Assembly: GCF_028737265.1 (NCBI RefSeq) | Contig: NZ_JAQZAK010000008.1 | Coordinates: 185,458-249,457, forward strand | Reading direction: 5' to 3' | Length of the DNA: 64,000 nt | Origin: Actinomycetospora callitridis | Lineage (GTDB): Bacteria > Actinomycetota > Actinomycetes > Mycobacteriales > Pseudonocardiaceae | In this document: in pieces, positions 34,601 through 42,720 of the stretch | Layout: each line of letters begins with the position of its first letter | Position numbering within the stretch: position 1 is the stretch's first letter | The notes under the pieces: generated by a model | Told to the model about the DNA's origin: nothing | Databases searched by the model: none | The model's input: only the letters and a program-made list of their open reading frames with translations | Program-made: the position numbers and the translations under genes

Positions 34601-35176
34601 ACCGGGTCCGACGCCAACCGCGACTTCCTGCTCTGCGTCGCCCTCGATGCCGACGGCGTGCCCGGCGGCTTCCTGCGGCTCGTGCCGGCCTACGGCGGCC
34701 CGGCCACCGGCACGACCTTCGGCTACACGCTCGACCTCATGCGCCACGACCCCGGCGCCCCGAACGGGATGACGGAGTTCCTCATCGCGAAGAGCGCCGC
34801 GGCGCTCGACGAGCGCGGCGTGACGCGGCTGTCGATGAACTTCGCGATGTGGGGCCGGCTGTTCGCCGACGACGTGCCGTTCACCGCGACGCAGAAGCTG
34901 GCCCGGCGCGCGGTGGGCGTGCTCAACCCGTTCTTCCAGGTCCGCTCGCTGCACGACTTCAACGAGAAGTTCGGGCCGCAGTGGCTGCCGCGGGTGCTCG
35001 CCTACCGCAGCCCCGCCGACCTGCCCCGGGTCGGCCTGCTCTACGCGGGCGCCGAGGGCTTCCTCGCCCTCCCGGGGCTCGGCCCGCTGTTCGTCCCCGC
35101 CGCCGTGGGCGGGGCGCCGTCGCCGTCGAGCACCCCCGCGGACCCCTCGGCGCCCCCGGGTGCGGCGGCGGCATGA
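31673..35176 (+). CDS. Lysyl-tRNA synthetase/MprF lysyl-phosphatidylglycerol synthase fusion, reversed LysX
   Basis: 1167 residues from ATG 31673. Residues about 85-165 are the OB-fold tRNA-binding domain. Residues 190-525 are the class II lysyl-tRNA synthetase core, with motif 2 around R277-VFRNEG-283, HNPEFTMLEAYQA, and motif 3 G491-LGIGIDR-498. After a Pro/Ala linker, membrane helices run from about 581 to 800, and 807-1110 form the MprF/DUF2156 aminoacyltransferase domain (YGWDTLAAFALRDDKS, LGGYALAAGDPIGDE, SMNFAMWGR). Together the parts would charge tRNA-Lys and transfer lysine to phosphatidylglycerol, lowering surface negative charge. Mycobacterial LysX has the opposite order (MprF first), so this is a permuted fusion. 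Whether it is the only lysS is unknown. Confidence 0.88.
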   Translation: MDAHTDAHDEAPADAPDTAVGPDADGPDADGHDAHLGQQDIRTAKLAARRAAGETEPYRWPVDHSLADLRVAHGDLAPDTVTGEEVHVAGRLTGLRRQGGLSFGTLRDRTGTIQLFVDTAVVGHDAHVAIDDLDRGDWVGVRGTVMTTKRGELSIRVDECALLAKALRPPAGGHHGLADVETRYRQRYADLEVNERSREIFRIRHAAVHAIRNHLAEKGFTEVEGPVLQSIQGGASARPFVTHHNALDLDMYLRIALELHLKRLIVGGMERVFELGRVFRNEGVDTRHNPEFTMLEAYQAFADYHDMMDLTEGMVVAAAHAALGDELTVRYQGQEIDLRPPWPRRRFADMIAEKTGEVMHPDMPIADARAALDRLGIAWEQGWGPGRLMKEVYDERVQHDVVGPVFCIDYPREVSPLARAHRDDPAYSERFELIVAGFELCNAYSEQNDPVVQMAAFEEEAQAKRDGDPEAGDIDLDYVRALEYGMPPTGGLGIGIDRLVMLLASVDSIREVILFPTLRPEFAPPPGGGPGGAHRPVLPPTPMPAAALAAATPPAPMAVATAGATTATGVATDEGPPGRPWVVTLIAGLTALAGLLHLLVHVPVVHERLGDRINVDLVPPWFAVTGHVLSAAIGLLLLLLADQLAKRKQAAWRVAVGLSALALVAHILKGPHQVGLGISVALLVLLLVARKNFRAPADPPSLLRLLRFVPIYLAAVLAFGFVSLGLQSGRMTPELTFLGGLETIFGGLVGIDGPYTFDRRLFAETFPAALLALGVVGLVVFLILLFRPLAARDPHTRDDWSRARLLVQTYGWDTLAAFALRDDKSFFFGSDGRAMIAYTYLGGYALAAGDPIGDEASLPAVVDEFLAMCAQRAWTPAFLAAREEDTADGGLLASRGFRSFYLGDEAIIDCPSFTLEGRERKSVRAAVRRVERSYRFQMIAESAASPKLVAALNAISEKWRGKDPERGFTMSLSQDITGSDANRDFLLCVALDADGVPGGFLRLVPAYGGPATGTTFGYTLDLMRHDPGAPNGMTEFLIAKSAAALDERGVTRLSMNFAMWGRLFADDVPFTATQKLARRAVGVLNPFFQVRSLHDFNEKFGPQWLPRVLAYRSPADLPRVGLLYAGAEGFLALPGLGPLFVPAAVGGAPSPSSTPADPSAPPGAAAA

Positions 35177-35210
35177 AGCGCAGCGGAACCGCCGCGGGGA
35201 GAACGGCCGC

Positions 35211-35711
35211 GTGAGCGTCATCGAGGCGCACCCGCGCCGGACGAAGGGCGGCGGGTTCGGGGACGTCGTGCTGATCGTCCTGCTCGCCGGCATGGCGCTG
35301 GCCGTGGTGGTCACCGTCGTCGTCATCGCCTCGGGCGGTAACCGGTCGCCCCAGGGGCCCCGCGGGGCCGGGGCGCTCGACGCGCTCCAGGGCGACATCA
35401 CCGCGGCGGGGCTGGTCGTCTGCTCGCGCACCGACCTGGCCGACCCGCGGGCCACCGACGCCGTCGCCGCCCGCACGCTCGTCGTGGCCGTGCAGTGTCG
35501 CGGGGGTCGGACGGCGACGGTCCAGGCCGACGCCTTCGCCGACGACGCCGACCGCGACGCCGCGGCGCGCAGCTTCGAGGGCCCCGAGCGCACGCGGACG
35601 TCGACGACCGTGCGCACCTACGGCGACCTCGTCGTGGTCGTCGGCGGTGGCGCGGAGGACGTGGTGGCCGACCGGATCGACGCGATGCTGCTCGCGAAGG
35701 GCGCCCGGTGA
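35211..35711 (+). CDS. Single-pass membrane protein, hypothetical
   Basis: 166 residues from GTG 35211 after GGGGAG. There is a short cytoplasmic start, one membrane helix (about 18-42, VVLIVLLAGMALAVVVTVVV), then a small extracytoplasmic alpha/beta domain with two Cys (VVCSRTDL and VAVQCRGG) that could form a disulfide. No family is recognised. It sits between the lysX fusion and the transporter gene, overlapping the latter by four bases, so it may be an accessory subunit of one of them. Confidence 0.6.
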   Translation: MSVIEAHPRRTKGGGFGDVVLIVLLAGMALAVVVTVVVIASGGNRSPQGPRGAGALDALQGDITAAGLVVCSRTDLADPRATDAVAARTLVVAVQCRGGRTATVQADAFADDADRDAAARSFEGPERTRTSTTVRTYGDLVVVVGGGAEDVVADRIDAMLLAKGAR

Positions 35712-37135
35712 ACGCCAAGCTCGGGATCCTGGCCCTCGCGATGATCAACATCGCGGCGATCGTCAGCATCCGCAACCTGCCGGTGATGGCCGAGTACGGC
35801 TGGTCGATGCTGGCGCTGTTCGCGCTGTCGATCGTGGTCTTCCTCGTGCCGATCGCCATGGTCGCTGCCGAGCTCGGCACGGGCTGGCCGCGCGACGGCG
35901 GCGTCTACGCCTGGGTCAAGGAGGCGTTCGGCGAGCGCGCCGGCTTCCTGGCGGTCTGGTGCGACTATGCCGAGAACGTCGCCTGGTTCCCCACCGTGCT
36001 CTCGTTCATGGCCGCGAGCCTCGCCTACGCGATCGACCCGTCGCTGGCGAACGACAAGCTCTTCCTCGTCGTGGTCATGCTCGCGTTCTTCTGGGCGACG
36101 ACGATCGTGAGCCTGCGGGGGGTCGGCACCTCGTCGTGGATCGGCTCGGTGGGCACGCTCGCCGGCTCGATCATCCCGGCGGTGGGTCTCGTGCTCCTCG
36201 CCGTCGCGTACCTCGCCCAGGGCAACCCGAGCGAGATCCCGTTCTCGGCCGGCGCGCTGGTGCCCGACGTCCAGCTCAACGACCTGGCGTTCCTCGGCGG
36301 GATCATCCTGCTCTTCACGGGCATGGAGATGGCGGGCTTCCACGCCCGCGAGACCCGCGACCCCGGGCGCACCGTTCCGCGCGCGATCGCCCTGTGCGTC
36401 GGGGTGGTCGTCGTGTTCTCGGTGGTCGGCTCGCTCTTCCTCGCGATGGTCGTGCCCGCGAGCGAGATCAGCCTCGTCTCCGGGACGATGGAGCTCTTCT
36501 CCCGGGTGCTCGACCGCCTCGGTGTCGGGTGGGCCGTCGCGCCGCTCGCGCTGGTGGTGGCGTTCGGCGGGATCGCCCACCTCGCGCCCTGGATCCTCGG
36601 GCCCGCGAACGGGGTCGCCGCGGTGGCGCGGCAGGGGTCGGTGCCCGCGCGGCTCGGGCGGCTCAACGCGAACGGCGTGCCGGTGACGCTCCTGCTGCTG
36701 CAGGGTGCGGCCGGCACCGTCTTCACCCTGCTGTTCCTGCTGGTCCCCAGCGTCAGCACGTCGTACTGGATGCTGTCCGCGGTGACGGCGCAGATCGTGA
36801 TCATCATGTACGGGCTGATGTTCGCGGCGGTGGTGCGCCTGCGGCACCTCCAGCCCGACACACCCCGGCCCTACCGCATCCCCGGTGGGCTGCCCGGCGT
36901 GTACGCGGTCGGCGGGATCGGGCTCGTGGGGTGCGTGGTCGCCTTCGTGCTCGGGTTCGTGCCGCCGGGCCAGCTCGCCACCGGCAGCACCGTCACCTAC
37001 GTGCTCCTGCTCGCGTCCGCGGTGGTCGTGCTGTCGGCGCCGCCGTTCGTCTTCGCCGCGCTGGCACGGCGGCGGGCGCGCCGCGACGGCAGTGACAGCG
37101 AGGCCGGTGACGAGGCGGCGGTGACGGCCGGGTGA
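35708..37135 (+). CDS. APC-superfamily amino acid transporter, GadC-like
   Basis: 475 residues from GTG 35708. Twelve hydrophobic segments fit the APC fold. The start, AMINIAAIVSIRNLPVMAEYG, resembles glutamate/GABA and related antiporters, and GGIILLFTGMEMAGFHARE matches the conserved helix 6 region of that subgroup. PYRIPGG near residue 395 is a common APC loop motif. The transported amino acid cannot be read from sequence. In this operon, with a lysyl-lipid synthase upstream and an esterase downstream, a lysine-related substrate is an attractive guess. Confidence 0.82.
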   Translation: MNAKLGILALAMINIAAIVSIRNLPVMAEYGWSMLALFALSIVVFLVPIAMVAAELGTGWPRDGGVYAWVKEAFGERAGFLAVWCDYAENVAWFPTVLSFMAASLAYAIDPSLANDKLFLVVVMLAFFWATTIVSLRGVGTSSWIGSVGTLAGSIIPAVGLVLLAVAYLAQGNPSEIPFSAGALVPDVQLNDLAFLGGIILLFTGMEMAGFHARETRDPGRTVPRAIALCVGVVVVFSVVGSLFLAMVVPASEISLVSGTMELFSRVLDRLGVGWAVAPLALVVAFGGIAHLAPWILGPANGVAAVARQGSVPARLGRLNANGVPVTLLLLQGAAGTVFTLLFLLVPSVSTSYWMLSAVTAQIVIIMYGLMFAAVVRLRHLQPDTPRPYRIPGGLPGVYAVGGIGLVGCVVAFVLGFVPPGQLATGSTVTYVLLLASAVVVLSAPPFVFAALARRRARRDGSDSEAGDEAAVTAG

Positions 37136-38271
37136 GCGTCAACGGCATCGCCGAGATCGACATCACGACGAACTCGTTCCTCGGCGCCGGGGCGATCGTC
37201 GCCCTTGCCGTCGTGCTCGGGCTGGTGTTCGCGCTGCGCACGCGCGTCGGGCGCTTCAGCAGGCTCGGTCGGAGCGTCGTCGTGCTGGTGACCACGGCGC
37301 TCGTGCTGCTCGGCACCGGCGCCGCGATCAACGCGCACTTCGACTACTTCCGCACCTTCGGCGACGTGATGGGGCTGCCCCCGTCGGACGAGGTGGAGCT
37401 CGCCGCCCTCCTGTCGCGCACCGAGCGACCCGACCGGGGCGTCGTGACCACCACGGCGCTGCCGGGCAAGCGCTCGGGCTTCGTCGGCCGCCCCGGGACG
37501 ATCTACGTGCCCCCGGCGTGGTTCGCCCGCCCGCGTCCGGAGCTCCCCGTGGTCGTGCTGCTGCACGGGACCCCGGGCACCCCGCAGGACTGGCTGGACG
37601 GGGGCCAGGCCGCGGCCACCGCCGACGCCTACGCCCTCGCGCACGACGGGGTGGCGCCGATCCTCGTCATGCCCGACGTCAACGGCTCGATCGACGGCGA
37701 CAGCGAGTGCGTCGACGGCCCCGGCGGGAAGGTCGAGACCTATCTGACCGTCGACGTCCCGGGCTTCGTCGAGCAGGTGTTCCACACGGCGCCCCCGGGC
37801 CGCGGGTGGGCCGTCGCCGGCCTGTCCGAGGGCGGGTCCTGCTCGCTGATGCTCGCGCTGCGCCACCCCGACCTGTTCGCCACGTTCGGCGACTACGCCG
37901 GCCTCGCCGGACCCCGCGCGGGCGACACCAACGCCGACACCGACTCCGCGGTGGCCCAGCTGTTCGGTGGCTCGCAGCAGGCCTTCGCCGCCCACGAGCC
38001 CGCCGACCTGCTCGCCGCGCGCCGCTTCCCGCAGCTCGGCGGCTGGTTCGAGGTGGGCGACGCCGACTCCGAGCCCGCCGCCGCCGTGGGCACGCTCGTC
38101 CCGGCCGCCCGCCGGGCGGGGATCAGCACGTGCGAGGTCGTGGTGCCCGGCGGCGGCCACACCTTCGCGGTGTTCTCGCAGGCGTTCTCCGACTCGTTGC
38201 CCTGGATGGCCGGACGGATCGGCGCGGGGCCCCCGGTGGCCTGCCCGCCGGCGCAGCATGACGGCGGGTGA
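37132..38271 (+). CDS. Membrane-anchored alpha/beta-hydrolase (putative esterase, PF00756-like)
   Basis: 379 residues from GTG 37132, overlapping the transporter stop. Two N-terminal membrane helices (about 17-37 and 45-63) are followed by an extracytoplasmic esterase domain. LPVVVLLHGTPGTPQDW carries the oxyanion region, GLSEGGS the nucleophile S232, and GGGHTF the catalytic H343. The family includes esterase D and the antigen 85 mycolyltransferases. Aminoacyl-phosphatidylglycerol hydrolases linked to MprF genes have been described in other bacteria, so this could remove lysine from lipid made by the lysX fusion. That role is inferred from context only. Confidence 0.8.
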   Translation: MSVNGIAEIDITTNSFLGAGAIVALAVVLGLVFALRTRVGRFSRLGRSVVVLVTTALVLLGTGAAINAHFDYFRTFGDVMGLPPSDEVELAALLSRTERPDRGVVTTTALPGKRSGFVGRPGTIYVPPAWFARPRPELPVVVLLHGTPGTPQDWLDGGQAAATADAYALAHDGVAPILVMPDVNGSIDGDSECVDGPGGKVETYLTVDVPGFVEQVFHTAPPGRGWAVAGLSEGGSCSLMLALRHPDLFATFGDYAGLAGPRAGDTNADTDSAVAQLFGGSQQAFAAHEPADLLAARRFPQLGGWFEVGDADSEPAAAVGTLVPAARRAGISTCEVVVPGGGHTFAVFSQAFSDSLPWMAGRIGAGPPVACPPAQHDGG

Positions 38272-38300
38272 CCGGTATTCACGTCAGCGGCGGACCGTCG

Positions 38301-38353
38301 CAGACACTGAGTGTCTGTGTCGCTCCGCACTCGCTCCGCACTCGCTCCGCACT
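38301..38353. repeat. Palindrome plus 11-bp triple tandem repeat
   Basis: CAGACACTGAGTGTCTG (38301-38317) is a perfect 17-bp palindrome around a central G. It is followed by three exact copies of CGCTCCGCACT (38321-38353). Both lie in the gap between the convergent esterase and luxR-type genes, so a role as a shared transcription stop or a protein-binding site is possible. Confidence 0.6.
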
Positions 38354-38391
38354 CGCCGCGCCTCGCACGCGCGGCGTGACGGGCGTCGTGA

Positions 38392-39354
38392 TCACGTGAC
38401 GAGCAGCCCCCACCGTGCCGCGAATCGCGCCGCGGCCGCCCGGTTCCGCGCGCCGGTCTTGGCCAGCACGTGCTCGACGTGGGTGGCGACGGTGCGGGCC
38501 CCGATCCCCAGCCGCGCGCCGATCTCGGGGTTGGAGAGGCCGTGGCCGACCCCGTCGAGCACCTGCAGCTCCCGCACGGTGAGCCCTGCAGGCGGTCCGA
38601 CCTCGCGGTGGAGCACCAGCACGCCCGCCCCGGTGGCGTGCAGCTCGACGTCGACGACCTCCCCGGTCGCCGCGACGAGCAGCACCCGGTCCGGAACCGG
38701 GGCGCCCGCGAGCACCGAGGCCGCGAGGTCGGCGAGCGGGGAGGGCGGGCGCACCAGGTCGGGCCGCGCCCCCGCGGAGAGGACGACGACCCGCCCGCCC
38801 CGCTCGACGACCACCCCGTCCGCGCGGCCGTCGCCGAGCCCGCCGGTGCGCGCGGGCGGCACCGGGACGGGGTCGAGGGCGGCGGCGAGCTCCGCGCCGA
38901 GCAGCTCGAGCAGGGCCACGGTGTCGTCGTCGGGGTGCCGGCCGTCGAGCGAGCTCGCGTTGAGCATCCCGACGTAGCGGCCGTCGGCGGCGAACAGGCA
39001 CTGGGTGACCCCGTCCCGGAAGCCGTGCGGGTCGATGATCCGCTCGAAGATCTCGCCGCGGCGCCGCGCGGGCTCGAGGTCGCGCACCCGCACCGGGTGC
39101 CCGCCCGCGCGCACCACCGCGAACAGGCGGTCGGTGTGCATCCGGCCGTCGATCAGCGCGGTGGCCGTGGCGGGGTAGGACGACGCGAGGGTCCGGTGCG
39201 CGCCGACCGTCGGGTCCCACACCGAGATCGCCACGCAGTCGGCGGGCACGACGTCGTGGAGCCCGTCGAGCACGGTGCGGGCGGCGCCGGGCGAACGGCT
39301 GCCGTGGCGCCGGAGGAACGACCGCAGCTCGCGGGCGGCCGCCACGGCGGTCAT
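38392..39354 (-). CDS. LuxR-type transcriptional regulator with GAF-like sensor domain
   Basis: 320 residues from ATG 39354. The C-terminal 60 residues are a LuxR helix-turn-helix: LTVRELQVLDGVGHGLSNPE, IGARLGIGARTVATHVEHVL. The N-terminal part (about 10-165) has alternating strands and helices with DCVAISVWDP and FAADGRYVGMLNASS, resembling a GAF sensor fold. No receiver-domain Asp pattern is present, so it is not a typical two-component regulator. The start has no ribosome-binding site but a TAGCGT box seven bases upstream, indicating a leaderless mRNA. The divergent amidase gene may be a target. Confidence 0.8.
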   Translation of the reverse strand: MTAVAAARELRSFLRRHGSRSPGAARTVLDGLHDVVPADCVAISVWDPTVGAHRTLASSYPATATALIDGRMHTDRLFAVVRAGGHPVRVRDLEPARRRGEIFERIIDPHGFRDGVTQCLFAADGRYVGMLNASSLDGRHPDDDTVALLELLGAELAAALDPVPVPPARTGGLGDGRADGVVVERGGRVVVLSAGARPDLVRPPSPLADLAASVLAGAPVPDRVLLVAATGEVVDVELHATGAGVLVLHREVGPPAGLTVRELQVLDGVGHGLSNPEIGARLGIGARTVATHVEHVLAKTGARNRAAAARFAARWGLLVT

Positions 39355-39361
39355 ACGCAGA

Positions 39362-39367
39362 ACGCTA
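39362..39367 (-). promoter_or_regulatory. -10 box of a leaderless luxR-type mRNA
   Basis: TAGCGT on the minus strand is separated from the ATG at 39354 by seven bases, which places transcription and translation starts together. No Shine-Dalgarno sequence is present. Confidence 0.5.
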
Positions 39368-39496
39368 CTGCCGCCGGGGCGCCACCGACCAGCGTCCGTT
39401 CGCCACGCCGTGTCCGATCTCCGGGGTCCGTCAACCGACCGATGTGCCGGCCGGTCTCCGGCCCTAGCGTCCGGGATGCCGACCCCGGGAGGACCC

Positions 39497-40924
39497 ATGG
39501 AAGCCCACGAGTACGCCGACCTCGACGCCACCGCCCTGGCCGCGCTCGTGCGCGACGGACAGGTCTCCGCCGAGGAGGTCCAGAAGGCCGCGACGGCGGC
39601 CCTCGACGCGGTCGGCCCGCAGCTGAACGCGCTCGTCGGCGAGCGCTTCGCCGCGCCGCTCGACCACGCCGCGGACGGGCCCTTCGCCGGCGTCCCGTTC
39701 GCGATCAAGGACCTGATCCTGCACGCGACCGGGGTGGCGCAGACCGCCGGCAGCCGCATGCTCGGGGCGGGCGTGCCCATGCCGGCCGACACCCACCTCA
39801 TGGCCCGCTTCCGCCGCGCCGGGCTCGCGACCCTCGGTGTGACCGCGACCCCGGAGCTCGGGTTCAACGCCACGACCGAGCCGGTCGCCACCGGCCCGGT
39901 GCGCAACCCCTGGGACACCAGCCGGAGCCCCGGCGGGTCGTCCGGTGGCTCGGCGGCGCTCGTCGCCGCGCGGGCCGTGCCGGTCGCCCACGCCAGCGAC
40001 GGGGGCGGCTCGATCCGTATCCCGTCGGCCGCCTGCGGGCTGGTCGGGCTCAAGCCCAGCCAGGGACGCACGTCGCCCGGGCCGGACTACGCGGACCCGC
40101 TGCTGGGGATGGGCATCGAGTTCGTCGTGACCCGCACGGTGCGCGACTGCGCCGGGCTGCTCGACGCGGTGCACGGCGCCGAGCCCGGCGACCGCTACCT
40201 GCTGCCCGACCCCGTTCGGCCCTACCTCGACGAGGTCGGGGCGGGGAGCCGCCGGCTCCGGGTGGCCGTGCAGACCACGCCGTTCTCAGGGAGCGGCGCG
40301 GTGGATCCCCGCTGCGTCGAGGCCACGGAGGCGGCGGCGCGGGCGCTGGAGGGCCTGGGCCACACCGTCGACGTCGCCGGTCCGTCGCTGGACGCCGACG
40401 CGTTCGACGCCGCCAACCTCGTCGCCTGGACGAGCTTCCTCGCCGACGGCGTCGACGGCCTCGCCGAGGCCCTCGGCGTCACCCCGGGCCCGGACGTCCT
40501 CGAGGCGGCGACGCTGGCGTGCGCCGAGTTCGGGCGGGGGCTGCGAGCGTCGGACCTGTACGCCGCCGACCGCGTGTTCAACGCGACCCGGCGCGCCGTC
40601 GCGGAATTCCACCAGGGCTACGACGTGGTCCTCACGCCGACGATGAACGTCCCGAACACGCCCCTCGGGTACCTGGACCAGAACGACGCCTCGCGCGACG
40701 CCCGCGGGTGGTACGACCACATCTTCTCGACGGCGGGCTTCACCGCGCTGTCCAACGTCACCGGCAACCCGGCGATCTCGCTGCCGCTCGGGCGCACCGA
40801 GGAGGGCTGGCCGGTGGGCGTGCAGGTGATGGCGCCCTACGGCGACGAGTCGACGCTGCTCGCGCTGGCCGCCGACCTGGAGCGCGCGATGCCCTGGGCC
40901 TCGCATCGCCCGCCGACGTCCTAG
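39497..40924 (+). CDS. Amidase signature family hydrolase
   Basis: 475 residues from ATG 39497 with GGGAGGA upstream. The amidase-signature triad is visible: K71 in FAIKDL, S148 in PGGSSGGSAA and the nucleophile S172 in DGGGSIRIPS. The S148-S172 spacing of 24 matches the family. The C-terminal part has PTMNVPNTPLGYL and NVTGNPAISLPLGRT. These enzymes hydrolyse carboxylic amides or esters of varied substrates. GatA is unlikely because no gatB/gatC neighbours exist and the substrate region differs. It is cytoplasmic, with no signal peptide. The stop overlaps that of the convergent SRPBCC gene. Confidence 0.88.
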   Translation: MEAHEYADLDATALAALVRDGQVSAEEVQKAATAALDAVGPQLNALVGERFAAPLDHAADGPFAGVPFAIKDLILHATGVAQTAGSRMLGAGVPMPADTHLMARFRRAGLATLGVTATPELGFNATTEPVATGPVRNPWDTSRSPGGSSGGSAALVAARAVPVAHASDGGGSIRIPSAACGLVGLKPSQGRTSPGPDYADPLLGMGIEFVVTRTVRDCAGLLDAVHGAEPGDRYLLPDPVRPYLDEVGAGSRRLRVAVQTTPFSGSGAVDPRCVEATEAAARALEGLGHTVDVAGPSLDADAFDAANLVAWTSFLADGVDGLAEALGVTPGPDVLEAATLACAEFGRGLRASDLYAADRVFNATRRAVAEFHQGYDVVLTPTMNVPNTPLGYLDQNDASRDARGWYDHIFSTAGFTALSNVTGNPAISLPLGRTEEGWPVGVQVMAPYGDESTLLALAADLERAMPWASHRPPTS

Positions 40925-41361
40925 CCGACCGGGAGGCCCTCGATCGCCTTCTGCAGCGTCTCCTGCGCGTCATCGCCCAGCTTGCCGAGGGCGGGGACGA
41001 GCAGGGGGGTCGCGAGCTTCGCGGCGCCGTGGAAGGTGAACGTCGCGCGGTAGGTCACCGTGGTGCCCGGGTCGTCGTCGGCGAGGTACATGTCGTCCTC
41101 GCTGGTGACGGTCTTGTTACGGCCCACGATGCGCAGGTGGCCGGGCTCGTCGACCTCGAGCGTGTAGGTCAGCGTGGTCTCGCGCCCGCGGAACTCCGAG
41201 ACGTTGCGCCACTGCTTCCCGACGCCCACCGGGGTGTCGTCGACGGGCGTGCAGGAGATCGTGCCGGCGTCCCACTCCTCGGCGTTGGCGAAGTCGCGCA
41301 GGTAGGCCTGGACGGTCCCGGACGGGGCGGGGGAATGCGCGGTGCGTTCCACGGTGGGCAT
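40921..41361 (-). CDS. SRPBCC (polyketide cyclase/dehydrase-like) protein
   Basis: 146 residues from ATG 41361; a GTG at 41391 would add ten residues. It has the SRPBCC pattern: VERTAHSPAPSGTVQAYLRDFANAEEW style N-terminus, GVGKQWRNVSEFRG, LTYTLEVDEPGHLRIVG, and a C-terminal helix LATPLLVPALGKLGDDAQETL that caps the cavity. These proteins bind small hydrophobic ligands, and most in this class have unknown ligands. It is divergent from glf, and only 53 bases separate the starts. It is unrelated in sequence to the gas-vesicle SRPBCC at 459 apart from the fold. Confidence 0.75.
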   Translation of the reverse strand: MPTVERTAHSPAPSGTVQAYLRDFANAEEWDAGTISCTPVDDTPVGVGKQWRNVSEFRGRETTLTYTLEVDEPGHLRIVGRNKTVTSEDDMYLADDDPGTTVTYRATFTFHGAAKLATPLLVPALGKLGDDAQETLQKAIEGLPVG

Positions 41362-41401
41362 GTCGACGGATACCCCGACCAGGAGGGGCACACCCGCCCG
41401 C

Positions 41402-41407
41402 TACCGT
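41402..41407 (+). promoter_or_regulatory. -10 box of leaderless glf mRNA
   Basis: TACCGT is followed by seven bases and then the glf GTG at 41415. There is no Shine-Dalgarno sequence. The same arrangement is seen before glfT2 at 43083. Confidence 0.55.
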
Positions 41408-41414
41408 CGATGCC

Positions 41415-42632
41415 GTGAGCAGCACGGATCCGGACCTCGTCGGCAGCCCAGATCTCGTCGTGGTCGGCTCGGGCTTCTTCGGGCTGACCGTGGCCGAACG
41501 GGCCGCCACCGAGCTGGGCAAGCGGGTCCTGGTGGTCGAGCGCCGCTCCCACCTCGGTGGCAACGCCTACTCGGAGCCGGACCCGGAGACCGGGATCGAG
41601 GTGCACCGCTACGGCGCCCACCTCTTCCACACGTCGAACACGCGCGTGTGGGAGTACGTCAACCGGTTCACCGACTTCACCGGCTACCAGCACCGCGTCT
41701 TCACGATCTACCAGGGCCGCGTCTACCCGATGCCGGTCAACCTGGCGACGATCTGCGAGTACGCGGGCCGCGCGATGAGCCCCGACGAGGCACGCGCCTG
41801 GGTCGCCGAGCACGCCGCGGAGATCGACGTCGACGACGCCGAGAACTTCGAGGAGAAGGGCGTCGCGCTGGTCGGCCGCCCGCTCTACGAGGCGTTCTTC
41901 GCCGGCTACACCGCCAAGCAGTGGCAGACCGACCCCAAGGAGCTGCCCGCGTCGATCGTGAGCCGCCTGCCGGTGCGCTACACCTTCGACAACCGGTACT
42001 TCTCGGACACCTACGAGGGCCTGCCCGTCGACGGCTACACGGCCTGGCTCGAGCGGATGGCCGACCACCCGCTCATCGAGGTGCGCCTCGACACCGACTG
42101 GTTCGACATGCGCGACTCCTTGCCGCCCGACGTGCCGACCGTCTACACGGGCCCCCTCGACCGCTACTTCGACTTCAGCGAGGGCGAGCTCGGCTGGCGG
42201 ACGCTGGACTTCGAGCCCGAGGTCCTGACGACCACCGGTGACTTCCAGGGCACGCCGGTCATGAACTACGCCGACCGCGACGTCGCCTACACGCGCATCC
42301 ACGAGTTCCGGCACTTCCACCCGGAGCGCAAGCACTACCCGACCGACAAGACGATCATCATGAAGGAGTACAGCCGCTTCGCCGAGTCCGGCGACGAGCC
42401 GTACTACCCGATCAACACCGCCGAGGACCGCGCCAAGCTCGAGCGCTACCGCGAGCTCGCCCGCAAGGAGGCGACGAACCGCCGCGTGCTGTTCGGCGGC
42501 CGACTCGGGACGTACAAGTACCTCGACATGCACATGGCGATCGGGTCCGCGCTGACGCTGTTCGAGAACCGCATCGCCCCGTGGTTCACCGAGGGCGAGT
42601 CCTTCGACGGCGCCGACCTCGCCGAGGTCTGA
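41415..42632 (+). CDS. glf: UDP-galactopyranose mutase
   Basis: 405 residues from GTG 41415. The FAD-binding motif VVVGSGFFGLTVAERAA is at the N-terminus. RRSHLGGNAYSE, YGAHLFHTSN and the substrate-binding FFAGYTAKQWQTDP follow, and VVYTGPLDRYFD-type and GRLGTYKYLDMHMAIG are conserved in Glf. The enzyme contracts UDP-galactopyranose to UDP-galactofuranose in the cytoplasm, the donor for galactan. Length matches bacterial Glf (about 390-400). The linkage to glfT2 downstream is conserved in mycobacteria and relatives, here interrupted by one small lipoprotein gene. Confidence 0.96.
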   Translation: MSSTDPDLVGSPDLVVVGSGFFGLTVAERAATELGKRVLVVERRSHLGGNAYSEPDPETGIEVHRYGAHLFHTSNTRVWEYVNRFTDFTGYQHRVFTIYQGRVYPMPVNLATICEYAGRAMSPDEARAWVAEHAAEIDVDDAENFEEKGVALVGRPLYEAFFAGYTAKQWQTDPKELPASIVSRLPVRYTFDNRYFSDTYEGLPVDGYTAWLERMADHPLIEVRLDTDWFDMRDSLPPDVPTVYTGPLDRYFDFSEGELGWRTLDFEPEVLTTTGDFQGTPVMNYADRDVAYTRIHEFRHFHPERKHYPTDKTIIMKEYSRFAESGDEPYYPINTAEDRAKLERYRELARKEATNRRVLFGGRLGTYKYLDMHMAIGSALTLFENRIAPWFTEGESFDGADLAEV

Positions 42633-42720
42633 TCCCTTCACCCGTTCGGCTGCTTCGGCTGGTCGTCCGTATGCGTACGGTCACCGGGTCCGTAGATCCT
42701 TGCGCCGACGGAGGCTCCTG

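Noticed and set aside
35160..35210. A tiny gene starting with the ATG at 35173 after lysX
   Set aside because: The frame is too short and basic to support, and the following GTG at 35211 with GGGGAG explains the downstream gene.
40921..41361. Assigning the SRPBCC gene to polyketide synthesis
   Set aside because: No polyketide synthase genes are near. The fold is shared by many unrelated ligand-binding proteins.
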